NCBI GenBank assembly: GCA_020744225.1
Contig: JAGMWG010000023.1
Coordinates: 62,001-126,000, forward strand
Reading direction: 5' to 3'
Origin: Paraphoma chrysanthemicola
Lineage: Eukaryota; Ascomycota; Dothideomycetes; Pleosporales; Phaeosphaeriaceae
DNA length: 64,000 bases
The notes beneath the pieces were generated by a model. That model searched no databases, was not told the origin of the DNA, and saw nothing but the letters and a program-made list of their open reading frames with translations. This document shows, piece after piece, positions 53,927 to 64,000 of the stretch. Position numbers and translations under genes: made by a program. How positions within the stretch are numbered: the first letter of the stretch is position 1; the number at the start of each line of letters is the position of its first letter.

Positions 53927-54420
53927 AAGCGAATAGGATCTCAAAGTCCAGAGTCGCAGGGCCAGTGCGAAGTTCACGCACACCTTCATTGTCGCGGTTA
54001 CGAGCTGTGAGCGAGAAAATAGTCTCTAAATTTGGCTTCAGAACTTCTTCATAGCGCGACCCTATGGATCAATTCTGATGGGGTGGTCAATGGTAGTAAC
54101 AGAAAGTGTACCACAGTACGCACCACGGCTTGGAGGGCTTGATTGCCATTGCAACATAGTAACCTGGGCAACCAGTGAGCCAAGATAGTACGATATAGAG
54201 GCAATCTGCAATTTCTGACTTACTCCCCACGGCAATCTTGCGTTTGCCTGCATATCATGGTCAGTCTTGGTGCAGTAGTTCTATTTTGACCTAGATAGAG
54301 AGGGGTATCAACGAACAATTGTCAGTAGTACGTGAATCGCGAATGCACCCAAAGTCCACCTCCAACCACCTGAACCAAACAAATTACATTTCGGACCATA
54401 ACATGCGATTTTCGGATTGT
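53927..54420 (-). pseudogene. Remnant of a membrane-protein gene
   Basis: Several coding-like pieces lie in order on the minus strand but in different frames: GGWRWTLGAFAIHVLLTI (about 54330-54385), a second hydrophobic segment ASISYYLGSLVAQVTMLQW, then RYEEVLKPNLETIFSLTARN and the end TLDFEILFA at 53927. Some GT-AG pairs could join parts (for example GTAAGT near 54228), but no single set gives a clean protein. It may be a decayed transporter or a gene with unusual splicing. The family is not recognised. It ends near the promoter of the plus-strand secreted-protein gene. Confidence 0.3.
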
Positions 54421-54582
54421 GGTTCAGCTCGATCTGTGACGCAGCTCATGCTTGTGCCTGAATTGCAGGACTCAGGAAGTATAAGTAAGTACTGGACCGA
54501 CACTATTTCTCCAGACTTAACCTACCACAATCCCTTCGTCTTCTTCAATTTCGCTTTTCTTCCTTACGATACGTGCAATCAA

Positions 54583-55805
54583 ATGCATTGCCTCATTGTC
54601 GTTTGCTCCGCCCTATGTGGCTTGACCGCTGCCGTTCCCCAAAAGATCAATATACAGGCTGCTCTTGCAGTCCCAACTCCAAGAGTTGGCCTTGGTCCAA
54701 ACGCCGCAGAGGCTATTATTAATGGGGCCGCTTACGATCAAGCGACAGCGATAGACTCCGTCTTGCAAAGAGTCAAATCTGGAGGAGTAGCAAGAGAAGC
54801 CACTCAAACAAAAAGGGCTGCGATAGATGACTGTGCTCTCCAGCCTGGAGGGTGAGTATTACTGGTACATTATCACGGTGGTCAGCCTAATGAAAAATGT
54901 AGCGCCGGACCCGTGCCAGGAGACGGCTCGGTGAATGCCTATCTCAACATCAACAACAATCTGAGGAAGGCTGCGCGGGACGCAAGCACTCCAGCTGGGT
55001 ATAGAAGGGAGTTCTCCGATGAGCAGGCCGCCACCCAGCAGATCGGCTACCTCACCTACAAGAATCTTGACGATGGCAAATACAATGTCCAGAAATGTGC
55101 CGACTTTTGTAATAGCGAGGAATTCTGCATCGGCTTCAACATCTACTTCGAGCGAGATCCAAAGATCAAACCTGCTCCCGTATGCTCTAATCCTCAGCCG
55201 ATCACCAATGTCAAATGCTCAATTTACGGATATCCCGTCAGCCAAGGAACTGCAACGAACAAAGGACAGTACCGCGAGAAGTTCCGAGTCGTCATTGTTG
55301 GCTCCAACGGTGCGTTACCGCAACCTATGATACACATCAGAAGATTAACATCAAGAAAGGCTATTCAAAGCTCAACCCTGTCTGCAAGGATGCGCCGACC
55401 ATTGCCAGTTTTGACGCTCCCACCAACCTCGACGCGGCAATCAATGCTCCTTTGATCAAAAAGAACGGTAAAGATTACGACACTTACAACGGAATGGTTC
55501 TCTTCAACGATTTTCCTTTCGACCCAGCTCTTTGCGCCGCTGCCTGCCAGGCTCAGACTGAGTACGATAAGAAAAACCTCGTCGATAGCAATGGAGAATA
55601 CAAGCCGTGCAACTTCTTCACGAGCTATGTTCTTACGAAGAACGGAGTGCCGCTGGGAACTTATTGCGCACTTTACACGCAATCTTGGGATAAGAGCTAC
55701 GCAGTCAATACTGGGTACACTTCTGGAAGCGACGTGTACGAAGTGATCTGCGCAGCAAGCTACAGCGCGACATTTGTGGATCCTGGTAAGGTTGGTGGCG
55801 CATAG
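54583..55805 (+). CDS. Secreted cysteine-containing protein of unknown function, exon junction unclear
   Basis: Start at 54583, where a signal peptide begins (CLIVVCSALCGLTAAVPQ). Exon 1 runs to 54851 and exon 2 starts at 54903, giving GGAGPVPGDGS. Exon 2 contains CADFCNSEEFCIGFNIYFERD and the third part contains CAAACQAQTEYDKKN, CNFFTSYVLTKNGVPLGTYCALYTQSWD; such paired Cys segments occur in fungal secreted proteins. Between GSNG (about 55,312) and YDTHQKINIKK (about 55,340) the frame changes. The only ordinary GT-AG choice that works is GTTGGC...CATCAG (47 nt), which removes the GSNG motif. The gene may be frameshifted. The final frame ends at 55805. Confidence 0.65.
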
Positions 55806-56261
55806 TAATCGCATAGGCCTTGATGTTCAAGAGCTCGGGAGGCATGTCATAACTTGGTGTTCTTGGCTACAAAAGCTGGAGCTTTGAAGGTTTCATGCCT
55901 CATACTTTACATGAGAACAGGCATTAGGTAGCAATGAATCGTCTAATTCGTCGATATTGAGTAGAAAAATGTAGACTGCGATTACATATTGAATCTGGCC
56001 TGCTCTATCCACTATTTCCCTTGGGGCTTAGAACTTGGCAGATTGCAGTGCTCTGAAATGGTAATATTCTACCATACTCATGTCACGGACTCGGGGGCAG
56101 ACATCGCTGAAGTCGGCTTCATTCGCACCATCACACTCAAGAGAAAACGACATAGGTTTCTGTGCTCTTGCGAGAGTATGCATCTGGACATGGAACACCG
56201 ACTACTTGGGCCAAGAATTTGGAAGAATCTCATTCTATCAGGAATTTTCTGCTCGTTAATC
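55806..56261. other. Convergent intergenic
   Basis: 3' flanks of the secreted-protein gene (+) and the monooxygenase (-). The 93-codon frame at 55989 has no motif. Confidence 0.45.
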
Positions 56262-58145
56262 CTACTCTAATGTAAATGTGTTGTAGTGTGAGTTTGCCAC
56301 GGCATTGCACTGATCCCGGAATTCCGTGGCTGAGCCACTGTATCGGGCGATTATGCGCTTCTGCTTCCCAGCCACATTCTTGTTGACTCCAGTAAGCCAG
56401 CTGTCGACTTCATTACTGAGCAATCCTTCTCCAAGCTTGTGAACATGATCCGTCCATTGTTTTACCTATGGCTGTCAGATACTTCTCGTTCAAGCAAATA
56501 GTAAGGGGTTAGCTTACGCCTTGATCCTTGGCTTCAACACGGGTAATATTGTTGTTGATGAGATACTCTACGCAGTCGGAGATCCATCCTACGGCATATT
56601 CGATACTTCGTGGGATATTGCCGTACGCTTGATGTGGACCAATTGACATGAACATGTTCGGGAAGTCTTTGACGGTAAGGCCGAGATAGGTTCTAGGACC
56701 ATCTCTCCAGACATCCCGCAAGGCGACGTTATTGACGCCCCGGAAGTCAATGGCTTCGAAAGCTCCCGTGACTTGGGAATATCTCAGTGATGTGCCAAAT
56801 GACAGGATGAAAGTTACTCACTTGCAGAGAACCCGGTTGCATAAACGAGCATGTCGAGTTTGATATCTTCTTCGGAAGTCTTGATCCCATCCGCATTGAT
56901 GCATTCGATGGGCGTTTCTAAGAGATCCACGAGGCGCACATTTGGTCGGTTGAATGCTTCGTAGAAGTTTGTCTCCATTGGCACGCGTCGGAGACCGAAT
57001 CCTAGAGAGTATCATAAGCCTTATGTTCCCAAACTATCCCGAGAAGACTCTGCCGCACCGTATGTTTTTGGAATGAGCTTGTCTGCTGTCCATGGGTCTT
57101 TCACGCGTTGTCTTATTTTCTTGGCGACAAATTCGCTCACGAGTGCATTTGCCTTCTTATCAACTTGTGTCTCTTTATAATTCGAAACCCAGAAACCGAA
57201 GCCAGGTTGGGCGTACAAGTATTCCCAGAACGCTTCTCGCTCCTCTGGAGTGGCTTCCCATATTGAGTCGTCAATACCTTCGTGGAGAAAGCTCAACCTT
57301 GTCGCGTCGATTTTCTTGAGTAGCTCGGGATATCCTCTCCGTATTGTTTCCATCTCTTCTTTGCCAATTTTGGAATTGTGCAGTGGCATTGCCTACTAGT
57401 TGTCAAAATTGGTGATCTCGTTACGCAGGCGTGAACCTACCCAGTTTGGTGTCCTTTGAAATACTGTCAAGGACTTCGCGGTTTTTGCAACCTCAGGTAT
57501 AATTTGAATCGCTGTCGCGCCCACTCCGATAATTCCGACATCTTTTCCTACAAAGTTCACAGCGTGCTCGGGCCATCGCGAGGTGTGAAATGCATCGCCC
57601 TGGAAGTCCTGCACACCTTCAATATTCGGCAAAGTGGGCTCACTCAAAAGTCCAAGACCTGTGATTAGAAAGCGTGAAGTATACACTTGCCCATTTTGAT
57701 CCGTGAGCCTCCAACAGCCATCTTCCTCGATCCAATGCGCTTTATCCACTCGGGTATTGAACTGAATGTCTTCCCACAACTTATACTTGTCGCAAACGAA
57801 TTTGATATAGCGCTCGGTTTCTTCCTGAGGGGCGAAATGCTCCGACCAGGACCATTCGTCTAGAATTTCCTGGGAGAAGAAATAGCCGTACGTATATGAC
57901 TCGCAATCAAATCGCGCGCCTGGATATCGATCTGAAAGTATGTTAGACAAAATTGCCGCAATGCTAGATTAACGTTGCGCTGTCCTACTCCAGAACCATG
58001 TCCCTCCAACAGAACGACCAGTCTCGAGCACCTTGAGTCTCACACCAAGTTGGCGCATTCGATAACACGCATAACAGCCAGAAAGGCCTGCCCCGATAAC
58101 GAGCACATCGTAATCAGGTTCCTTTTGGGGCTCAATCGATCCCAT
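56262..58145 (-). CDS. FAD-dependent Baeyer-Villiger-type monooxygenase
   Basis: Six exons (58145-57989, 57931-57441, 57392-57059, 57001-56822, 56771-56518, 56465-56262) encode 539 residues, a normal size. The N-terminal FAD site is VLVIGAGLSGCYA. Then come GGTWFWNRYPGARFDCES and the Baeyer-Villiger fingerprint FQGDAFHTSRWP (F-x-G-x3-H-x3-W-P). The NADPH Rossmann motif is VGIIGVGATAIQ, and DMLVYATGF lies late in the protein. These enzymes insert oxygen next to a ketone, giving esters or lactones with NADPH and O2. All introns use GT-AG and each join restores conserved sequence (for example W-NRYPGAR). With the oxygenase and exporter to the right it could serve one pathway; the substrate is unknown. 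Confidence 0.92.
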
Positions 58146-59526
58146 GTTGAAAGCGCGGCGCCTTATATCCTGGGTGTGGAGAACTTGAAAACAAAGGTGT
58201 CTCGTTGCGAAAGTGGTAATTTGGGTATAGCGCTTGCTGTGTATGTCGCTGATGGTGAGACCAATGTATGCAGACGTGTCACTATCCTTTAGGAATGTGA
58301 ACAAAGGTCTAGATCTGATCTAGACCTTCTTGACTGATTCAGCGTCTAAACCTTGCCTGTGGTGACTCGGGTCTGACTAACCTTGCGCATCCGGCTCCCA
58401 CCTACCAGGCCATGATCTGGACCTTGCACATAGCACGATATTATATAGCCGACTTGTTCCAGTAACACTCAGATACATCGATCGTGCTCCGCGAGGGCGT
58501 TGGACGTAGTTTAGTAAACCTGGGGCCACTAAATTAGTGCATCGTCCGAATGCGGGGAACATCGACAAGTTGGCGGAGAATGCACCGGCAATACACAATT
58601 GGACTGCGGGCAGCTAAGATAATGAAGCATTTCATCTGGTCCCGGATCTGCTCTGCGGCACCTATAATCACCTTCAAGAAGCTTGATGCCCTGCGTGCTT
58701 GTATCGCCGATTGTGGCTCCAGCTTCAGATTTAGCATTAGGTACTTGGACTACTACCTAATTGAATGTATCTTGCGTTATCACTAAAGTATGGAGGAGAT
58801 CTGCTTGCGCTCAGGACCTCAAGACCCGCGCTGAGATAGTGTGTGTGCCTAATTAAAGGGCTTTTGATAGATACCCCACGAGAGGTGGAAGCTGAGCATA
58901 GTAAATGGTCGAGGACGCCAGAAACTTCTTAGGCTCGACTGTATAGGCGTTAACAATTCGCAGACGCACCATCTGCATGTACTATCTGCGGTTTCTTCTC
59001 TAGCGAGTGCATGGCGAGGACAGGTGTAGCAAGCTTCCGAGTAATGGCTATGATCAAGTAGAGCCTGAGAGAGTCCCCAGGCTTAATTCCAGTTTCGACA
59101 ACATTGTGGCTTAACGGAGTTGACTCGTGGGACCCACAGCAGGGATGTGGTTGGTTGGGTGTCTCGGGAGAATAATGGACCTAGATCGACATCCGAAACT
59201 TTTCGGGATCCGATGAAGTAATCGGATCCTCGATGATCAAACTATGATCTCGATGGATGGCATCAGTTCTTGGGAACGTTATGCGGAGCAAGGCGCACGC
59301 TTAGGCACCGATCATCGCGAGCTCAGTGATACATCCAGCACTGTGGAGAGCTAAGATCTCTTGTTGACGGCCTGAAAGTGACCGCATCTTGGCTTTCCCT
59401 AGCAGCGGTGGCACGATTTGAGCAGTTTACCAGCAGTAAAGCAGACTTGGTACAGGACGGTAGCGAAGTTCAAGGTCAATTTCAAATTCATCTTTGACTA
59501 TACACATGTCGTAGCGCTAGCTTAAT
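58146..59526. promoter_or_regulatory. Intergenic between monooxygenase and oxygenase genes
   Basis: 1.4 kb upstream of the monooxygenase. Short frames at 58377-58786 have no motif. A palindrome-like GATCTAGATC-rich patch lies near 58308-58325. No clear binding site for a cluster regulator was identified. Confidence 0.4.
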
Positions 59527-60587
59527 CTACTCTCTGTCTTCATCGTCCCAAAACACGAAGGTCCGGATCTCGATACTTGTTCTCGGATCACCATGATCTG
59601 ATTGATTCTTCAAGGGGAACGAGGAGTGAACCGCACATTTCGCGCGTCCGTCGTTCTTGGAATCAAATATCTTGAACACCCAAGCCTCCTCTGGAGTCAT
59701 GTCGCTTGCATAGTACCATCTCTGATCATTGTTGTACGCCATGTTGGTGACTTCGTACCTGGCAGCCTGATCTCCATTCGAGGAGTATTCAGCTCGTGGC
59801 TTGTGCGACATGTTCTTGGAGACGTTGCCATATTCACCGGCGCCTGGAGGTGGTAAGTTGGCAACCACAGTACGAAAATCATTCTCATCAACTGTGCGAT
59901 AGTCGCAGAAGGCTAAAGGATCCTTCTTGACTGGTTTGTCGATGGGTGCCCAAATGTTCATGATAGCCCAGCGCTTCTTCATCCTCTTTTCAGCCTCTTC
60001 CTCAGGCAGATTGAGAAACATGATCTGTTCCGCACCGCGATACGATTGATCAACGTGAACGAAACGCTGCATGCATCAGCCTGGCTTGTGCAAGTTATCA
60101 AAAACGTAGTGCTTACTGCAGGGTTATTCTTAGTAACAAACTCAGTGTCACTTTTGACCTTCGCGTCGTCTTGTGCGTCAGCAAATGTATTTCTTCGGCA
60201 CATGTGCGAAACGATATGCACATGAGATGCTCCAGTCCTGTGGATAGTCAGTGGTCTCGTTCCGAAGTAGATCTGGGCTACCACCGAGGGAACTCACATT
60301 TCTTTGATCTTATTCTTCACCTCCTCGTACCAGACCTGCTTGATTTCGTCCTCGTTGGCGAAATCTTTGACCTTGGATTTAAATTCAACAAGCTGGAATC
60401 CCGCATTATCGATGTTGAACTCATTGCGTTTCGATCGCATGTCGCTAACGTTCACATCGAATGGAACATGCTTTCGCCGCTTCTCGAATGCAGTACCAGG
60501 GTAAGTCTGAATAATGCCACCATCCTTCTGCTCCAAATAATAGAAAAGCGTGGTGGGCTGCACGGGCAAAGGAGCAGCGACAGCCAT
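59527..60587 (-). CDS. CmcJ/AsaB-type oxygenase family protein
   Basis: Exons 60587-60298, 60237-60117 and 60066-59527 give 316 residues. The order of conserved segments fits the fungal CmcJ/AsaB/NvfI-like family: LFYYLEQKDGG near the N-terminus, then VHIVSHMCRRNT, FVHVDQSYRGAEQ (His-x-Asp of a possible Fe(II) site), RWAIMNIWAPIDKPVKKDPLAFCDYRTV, and the C-terminal HSSFPLK and RTSIEIRTFVFWDDE. Relatives act as hydroxylases or desaturases in secondary metabolism, such as cephem methoxylation and meroterpenoid tailoring. The M-TGASHVH junction between exons 1 and 2 and the PA-RFVHVD junction are phase-consistent. The reaction here is unknown. Confidence 0.87.
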
Positions 60588-61729
60588 TGTGAATGAAGAA
60601 GGGTCGTTGTATTCTTGAAATAGCTCTTAAAGCAAATATGAATGTGACGATCCAAAGATTCTTGTGAAGTCGAGTACTTGAGAGCAATTAATTCTGTTTC
60701 CTGCTCATGCCGGTTATTTGCCTCCATCGCTTGAACCAACTTAGGTTTCGCTGCGGGCCAAGGGACTTTCCCGATAAAGCTCTAGATCAGCTTACAGTGA
60801 TGCGGTTACAATAGCACAGCTCAGCGTTCGAGGCACAGCCACCATATGTCACTATGCATGGATGATGCGAGGCAGCGGTTAGCAGAAATCGTGGGGTAAG
60901 GCTACTAGCGGTGACGCTATACTCACGAAATCGGCAATTAGCCACATTCTTAGTAAATAAGCTGTAGTCGATCGATCGATTTCGATTGAGCTAAGACCGA
61001 GCTGTATCCGTGCCATGTAGCTACAGCCCTGTTCGCGACCAGCTTGAGCAGTGGCGTGTGCTTCAAATTCATACTTCCTCAGCAATCTGCGATCTTTTCA
61101 CAATGACGGACTTGATTTGAGGGCTGATGAATATATCAAGATTATTCTCGCAAGTGACCACGGTCTACGAAAGTAGCATTAGCCATGCTCACATCTATGC
61201 ATGATAGGGCGCAAACCCGGCTAAGTTAGCGCACCGAGATTTGTCGACTCGGCTATATCAATCATAACCGATACTCTAAAGTCTGTCGAATTTCATCCAA
61301 TCGACAAGCAAGACACTGCTTATCGTTTCACAAGTGCTTCATCCGACGTGCGCATAGCATTCTCCATACCACGACGGTTACTGGGGGTCTGGCACTATGG
61401 CCTAATGCAAGCCACGATTACGCCACGTGAAAAATCCCGCTGGCCTGGAACTCAAACTTTACCCCAGATTACGGGATCCCCACAATGTTGCTAGCACATG
61501 GTGTGGAGTTTATGCTAAGAACTTAGTATGTCTGTACCACAACTCTCCGGTATTAGCCTACTTCGAGAGAGGCATCGGTCAAAGGGCAAGATCATGGATC
61601 AGCTCGCTAAGCGTGGATGTGATACCACGCGAGAATTAACACGTATATGTGTTGACCTCGTCACCATTTTCTTCAGGGCACATTTCGACTCTTCTAGCTG
61701 TCATTGCCCACCACGAAGAAGTGTTCATC
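60588..61729. promoter_or_regulatory. Divergent region between oxygenase and MFS exporter
   Basis: 1.14 kb between two divergent starts, suitable for joint regulation. Small open frames (60879-61085, 61427-61639) show no motif. No specific site is claimed. Confidence 0.45.
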
Positions 61730-63708
61730 ATGCATGAAAGCAAAAACTCTGGTCATGAACATCACGAACGTGTGGTTGAGCAACATGACCATAGCCGTGA
61801 TTCCGACGGCAACAGCAGCGATATAGAGAAGAGAGGCCACGGAATTGAACGACTGGACAGCTCCGTGCCTCGTGAGGATGATGCAGTGACTCTCAAGACA
61901 TGGGCGGTGGTGGTTGTAAGTGTTTCATCTCGGCGCTTGACGAGATAGAATGTTGACCTATCTTGAAGGTCCTAGCCGCATCATACGGAATATCGTTCTG
62001 GCCCGTCCCATTCTTCAGCACCATTCAGTCTCAGATGGCCGTCTCTTTTGGCGCTTCAGCCACTCAGGGCACATGGTTTACGTCTGTATACAGTATTGCA
62101 GGTAGGGCTTCACACACAATTGACACATTGTACATATACTCATCAAACGAAGGAACAATCGCGTTTATGTTATGCGGTGCCAATAGCGACCTCTTCGGCC
62201 GTCGGACATTCATCCTCTTTGGTAATGTTCTCATGCTAGTTGGTGCCATCCTCGGAGGGACATCACATTCAACCACCCAAACTACAGCCGCCCACGCCAT
62301 CCTAGGCTTCGGCGGTGGAAATTGCCAAATCGCTGCATTTGCTCTGCCCGAACTGCTACCCAACAAGTGGAGGCATGTCGGTGTTGTGATTGCGGATGCT
62401 GGAATCTACTTCGATGTCATTGCTGGGCCTGTTGTATCGAGAATCGCACTTCGAAATAATGCAGTACGTATGAGTGAAGCGAGATCTCGAGCGAATACTG
62501 ACTGGTGGCAGTGGAGATGGGGATACTGGGGCATCCTTGTGGCGCAGGGAATATCATTCCTCGTTCTTCTCTTTTTCTATTTCCCACCGAAGCACCCAAG
62601 AGGCATCGCTTGGAACCAAGCACTTCGTGATCTCGACTACGTTGGTATGGTCAGCTTCACCGCTGCGGCAGCCATGATCTTGTCGGGCATCGTGTACGTG
62701 GAGCTTCTGCCCGCGAACGATCCGATTGTCATCGCTCTGCTCGTGGTAGGATTTGCAGCGCTGGTATTCTTCGCTTCGTGGGAAACCTTCGCAAAGCTCA
62801 AGGAGCCACTCGCGCCCACACGGCTCTTCGTTGCAAATAAGGGACGCAAACTCACTGCTCCCTTCATCTGCGGCTTCGTTGTCACCATGTTCTATTACGC
62901 CAACAACATCACATGGCCAACCATGGTCGGTGTCTACTTCACCGGCCCAACCACCCCACTCAACACCGTCTACTGGCTGGCTACTGTTCAAGGCTTCGGG
63001 ATCTTCACCGGTGCTATGATCCTGTCCTTCTTTGGAAGGAAGATCGGGCATTGGAAATTCCAGATGGGCGTGCCCATTACCATAATGACCTTCTTCGGCG
63101 CAATGCTCGGTTACATCACTCCACAACGCAAGGCTATGGGTATCGCCTTCGCATTTCTCTCATCCACGGGCTACGGCTATGCTCAATACTTGTCAATTGC
63201 ATACATCCAATTCGGCGCCGATCAAACAGAGCTCGGTATCGCTGGTGGCCTCGCAGGAGTCGCAAGATACGCGGGAGGCGCTGTCGCAATCACTCTTTTC
63301 TCGACCATCTTGGGAACAGTTCAGAGCGGCTACGCTGCAGTACACGTCATTGCGGCCGCCGAAGGAGCAGGCGCTACGCCTGCGACCGCTCGCGCTGTCC
63401 TTGCTGCCTTCCCACTCGGTGCCGCGGCTCTAGAGAAGGTACAAGGATTGACAACAGCCATCGCTCAAGCTGCTGGCGCCGCTTTTGTGCAGAGTTATGT
63501 GGAGGGCGTCCAGTAAGTGATACTTATTAAGTTAGCTTAAGCATATACTGATCATGATGTCAGGAAAGTAGCATTTGCGTCGCTCGGATTCGGTGGTGTT
63601 GCTATCATTGCCTGCTTCTTCCTTGAAGACATAGGCCCAAAGATGAACAATCAGATCGAAGTCTTCCTCGAGAACGACGAGCAGGCCGAGAAGAATAAGT
63701 ACCATTGA
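61730..63708 (+). CDS. MFS drug/toxin efflux transporter, TRI12 type
   Basis: Exons 61730-61915, 61969-62101, 62153-63512 and 63564-63708 encode 607 residues. A His/Asp/Glu-rich cytosolic N-terminus precedes about 14 membrane helices. The motif-A-like GANSDLFGRRTFILFGN and the segment LPNKWRHVGVVIADAGI fit the fungal TRI12/siderophore-type exporter group; WRWGYWGILVAQGISFL and WPTMVGVYF are also typical. It probably exports a metabolite or toxin across the plasma membrane. The second intron (62102-62152) is 51 nt, in frame and stop-free, so unspliced mRNA would remain open. The final exon adds the last helix and an acidic tail (NDEQAEKNKYH). The predicted partners are the two oxidative genes on its left. 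Confidence 0.9.
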
Positions 63709-64000
63709 GGGGGTTATTGCCCGTTACTGTCCTGCGTTCGAAGTCGTGCGTCTTGAAGAGAACATCATTGTTTAGCAAATACCACCATTACTTCGCTCCG
63801 CCTCAAATGGTTACACAGTTGGTGATTCGAAGTTTCCTCATCATCCTTGATTGGCTCTATCAGGAATTGCACAAGCCATCTGCATGGGTGACATCTCCAA
63901 GTGATGGCTCACATCGTACATCTTGCGCGAGCGTGATGCAGCTGATGATTAGTGCTGTTAGTGCTTCCCAAACAACGCGCGTTCTCGTACCATCACAACA
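63709..64000. other. 3' flank at the right edge
   Basis: Downstream of the transporter. No coding sequence is recognised before the window ends. Confidence 0.4.

Noticed and set aside
1..64000. CRISPR arrays, transposons with terminal repeats, rRNA
   Set aside because: No regularly spaced repeats, no transposase or reverse transcriptase motifs and no rRNA sequence were seen on either strand.

Overview
This 64 kb window is nuclear DNA of a filamentous ascomycete, probably a Dothideomycete (Pleosporales-like). The evidence is dense genes carrying short GT-AG introns (about 47-70 nt, CTAAC/CTGAC-like branch sites), an F-box-like protein with the LPGELRNRIYE-type motif common in that class, and fungal forms of Ole1, Erg28, Set3, a UapA/UapC-type permease and TRI12-type MFS pumps. 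The class assignment is inference. All exon coordinates were read by hand: each splice was chosen because donor, acceptor, phase and conserved protein sequence agree, but no transcript supports them.

Layout. 0-5.3 kb: the 3' part of an enolase-superfamily sugar-acid dehydratase, a spliced F-box-like gene, then a gene-poor stretch with a decayed C2H2 zinc-finger gene. 5.3-9.5 kb: a GPI-anchored secreted protein, ERG28, and the divergent pair RPS11 / IFA38 (3-ketoacyl-CoA reductase). 10-15.6 kb: a small membrane protein with an apparent frameshift, the Ran-binding protein YRB2 and the Yip1-family protein YIP4. 15.9-27.8 kb: GAL7, ACB1, an NCS2 purine/xanthine permease, a 3 kb gene-poor stretch, OLE1 and TDP1. 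28-36.4 kb: FAA1, RKM5, a single-exon F-box protein and a large secreted carboxylesterase. 38-50 kb: two chromatin genes (SET3 and the PRC2 subunit EED), flanking a membrane cupredoxin-like protein and a PAS-domain protein.

50.2-52.8 kb: four small same-strand ORFs share one cysteine/histidine pattern, CX4C-X14-17-(L)CX2H. They look like a tandem family of putative zinc-binding proteins that I do not recognise, and this is the best candidate for something undescribed. A RING-finger gene follows on the other strand.

53.9-64 kb: a decayed membrane-protein remnant, a secreted cysteine-containing protein with an odd exon junction, and then three genes that look like part of a secondary-metabolite or detoxification cluster: a Baeyer-Villiger-type flavin monooxygenase, a CmcJ/AsaB-type oxygenase and a TRI12-type MFS exporter. 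The cluster may continue beyond the right edge.

Five ER or cytosolic lipid genes (ERG28, IFA38, ACB1, OLE1, FAA1) lie within 24 kb. Together they cover sterol C4-demethylation scaffolding, very-long-chain elongation, acyl-CoA binding, delta-9 desaturation and acyl-CoA activation. I saw no rRNA or tRNA genes, CRISPR arrays or intact transposons.
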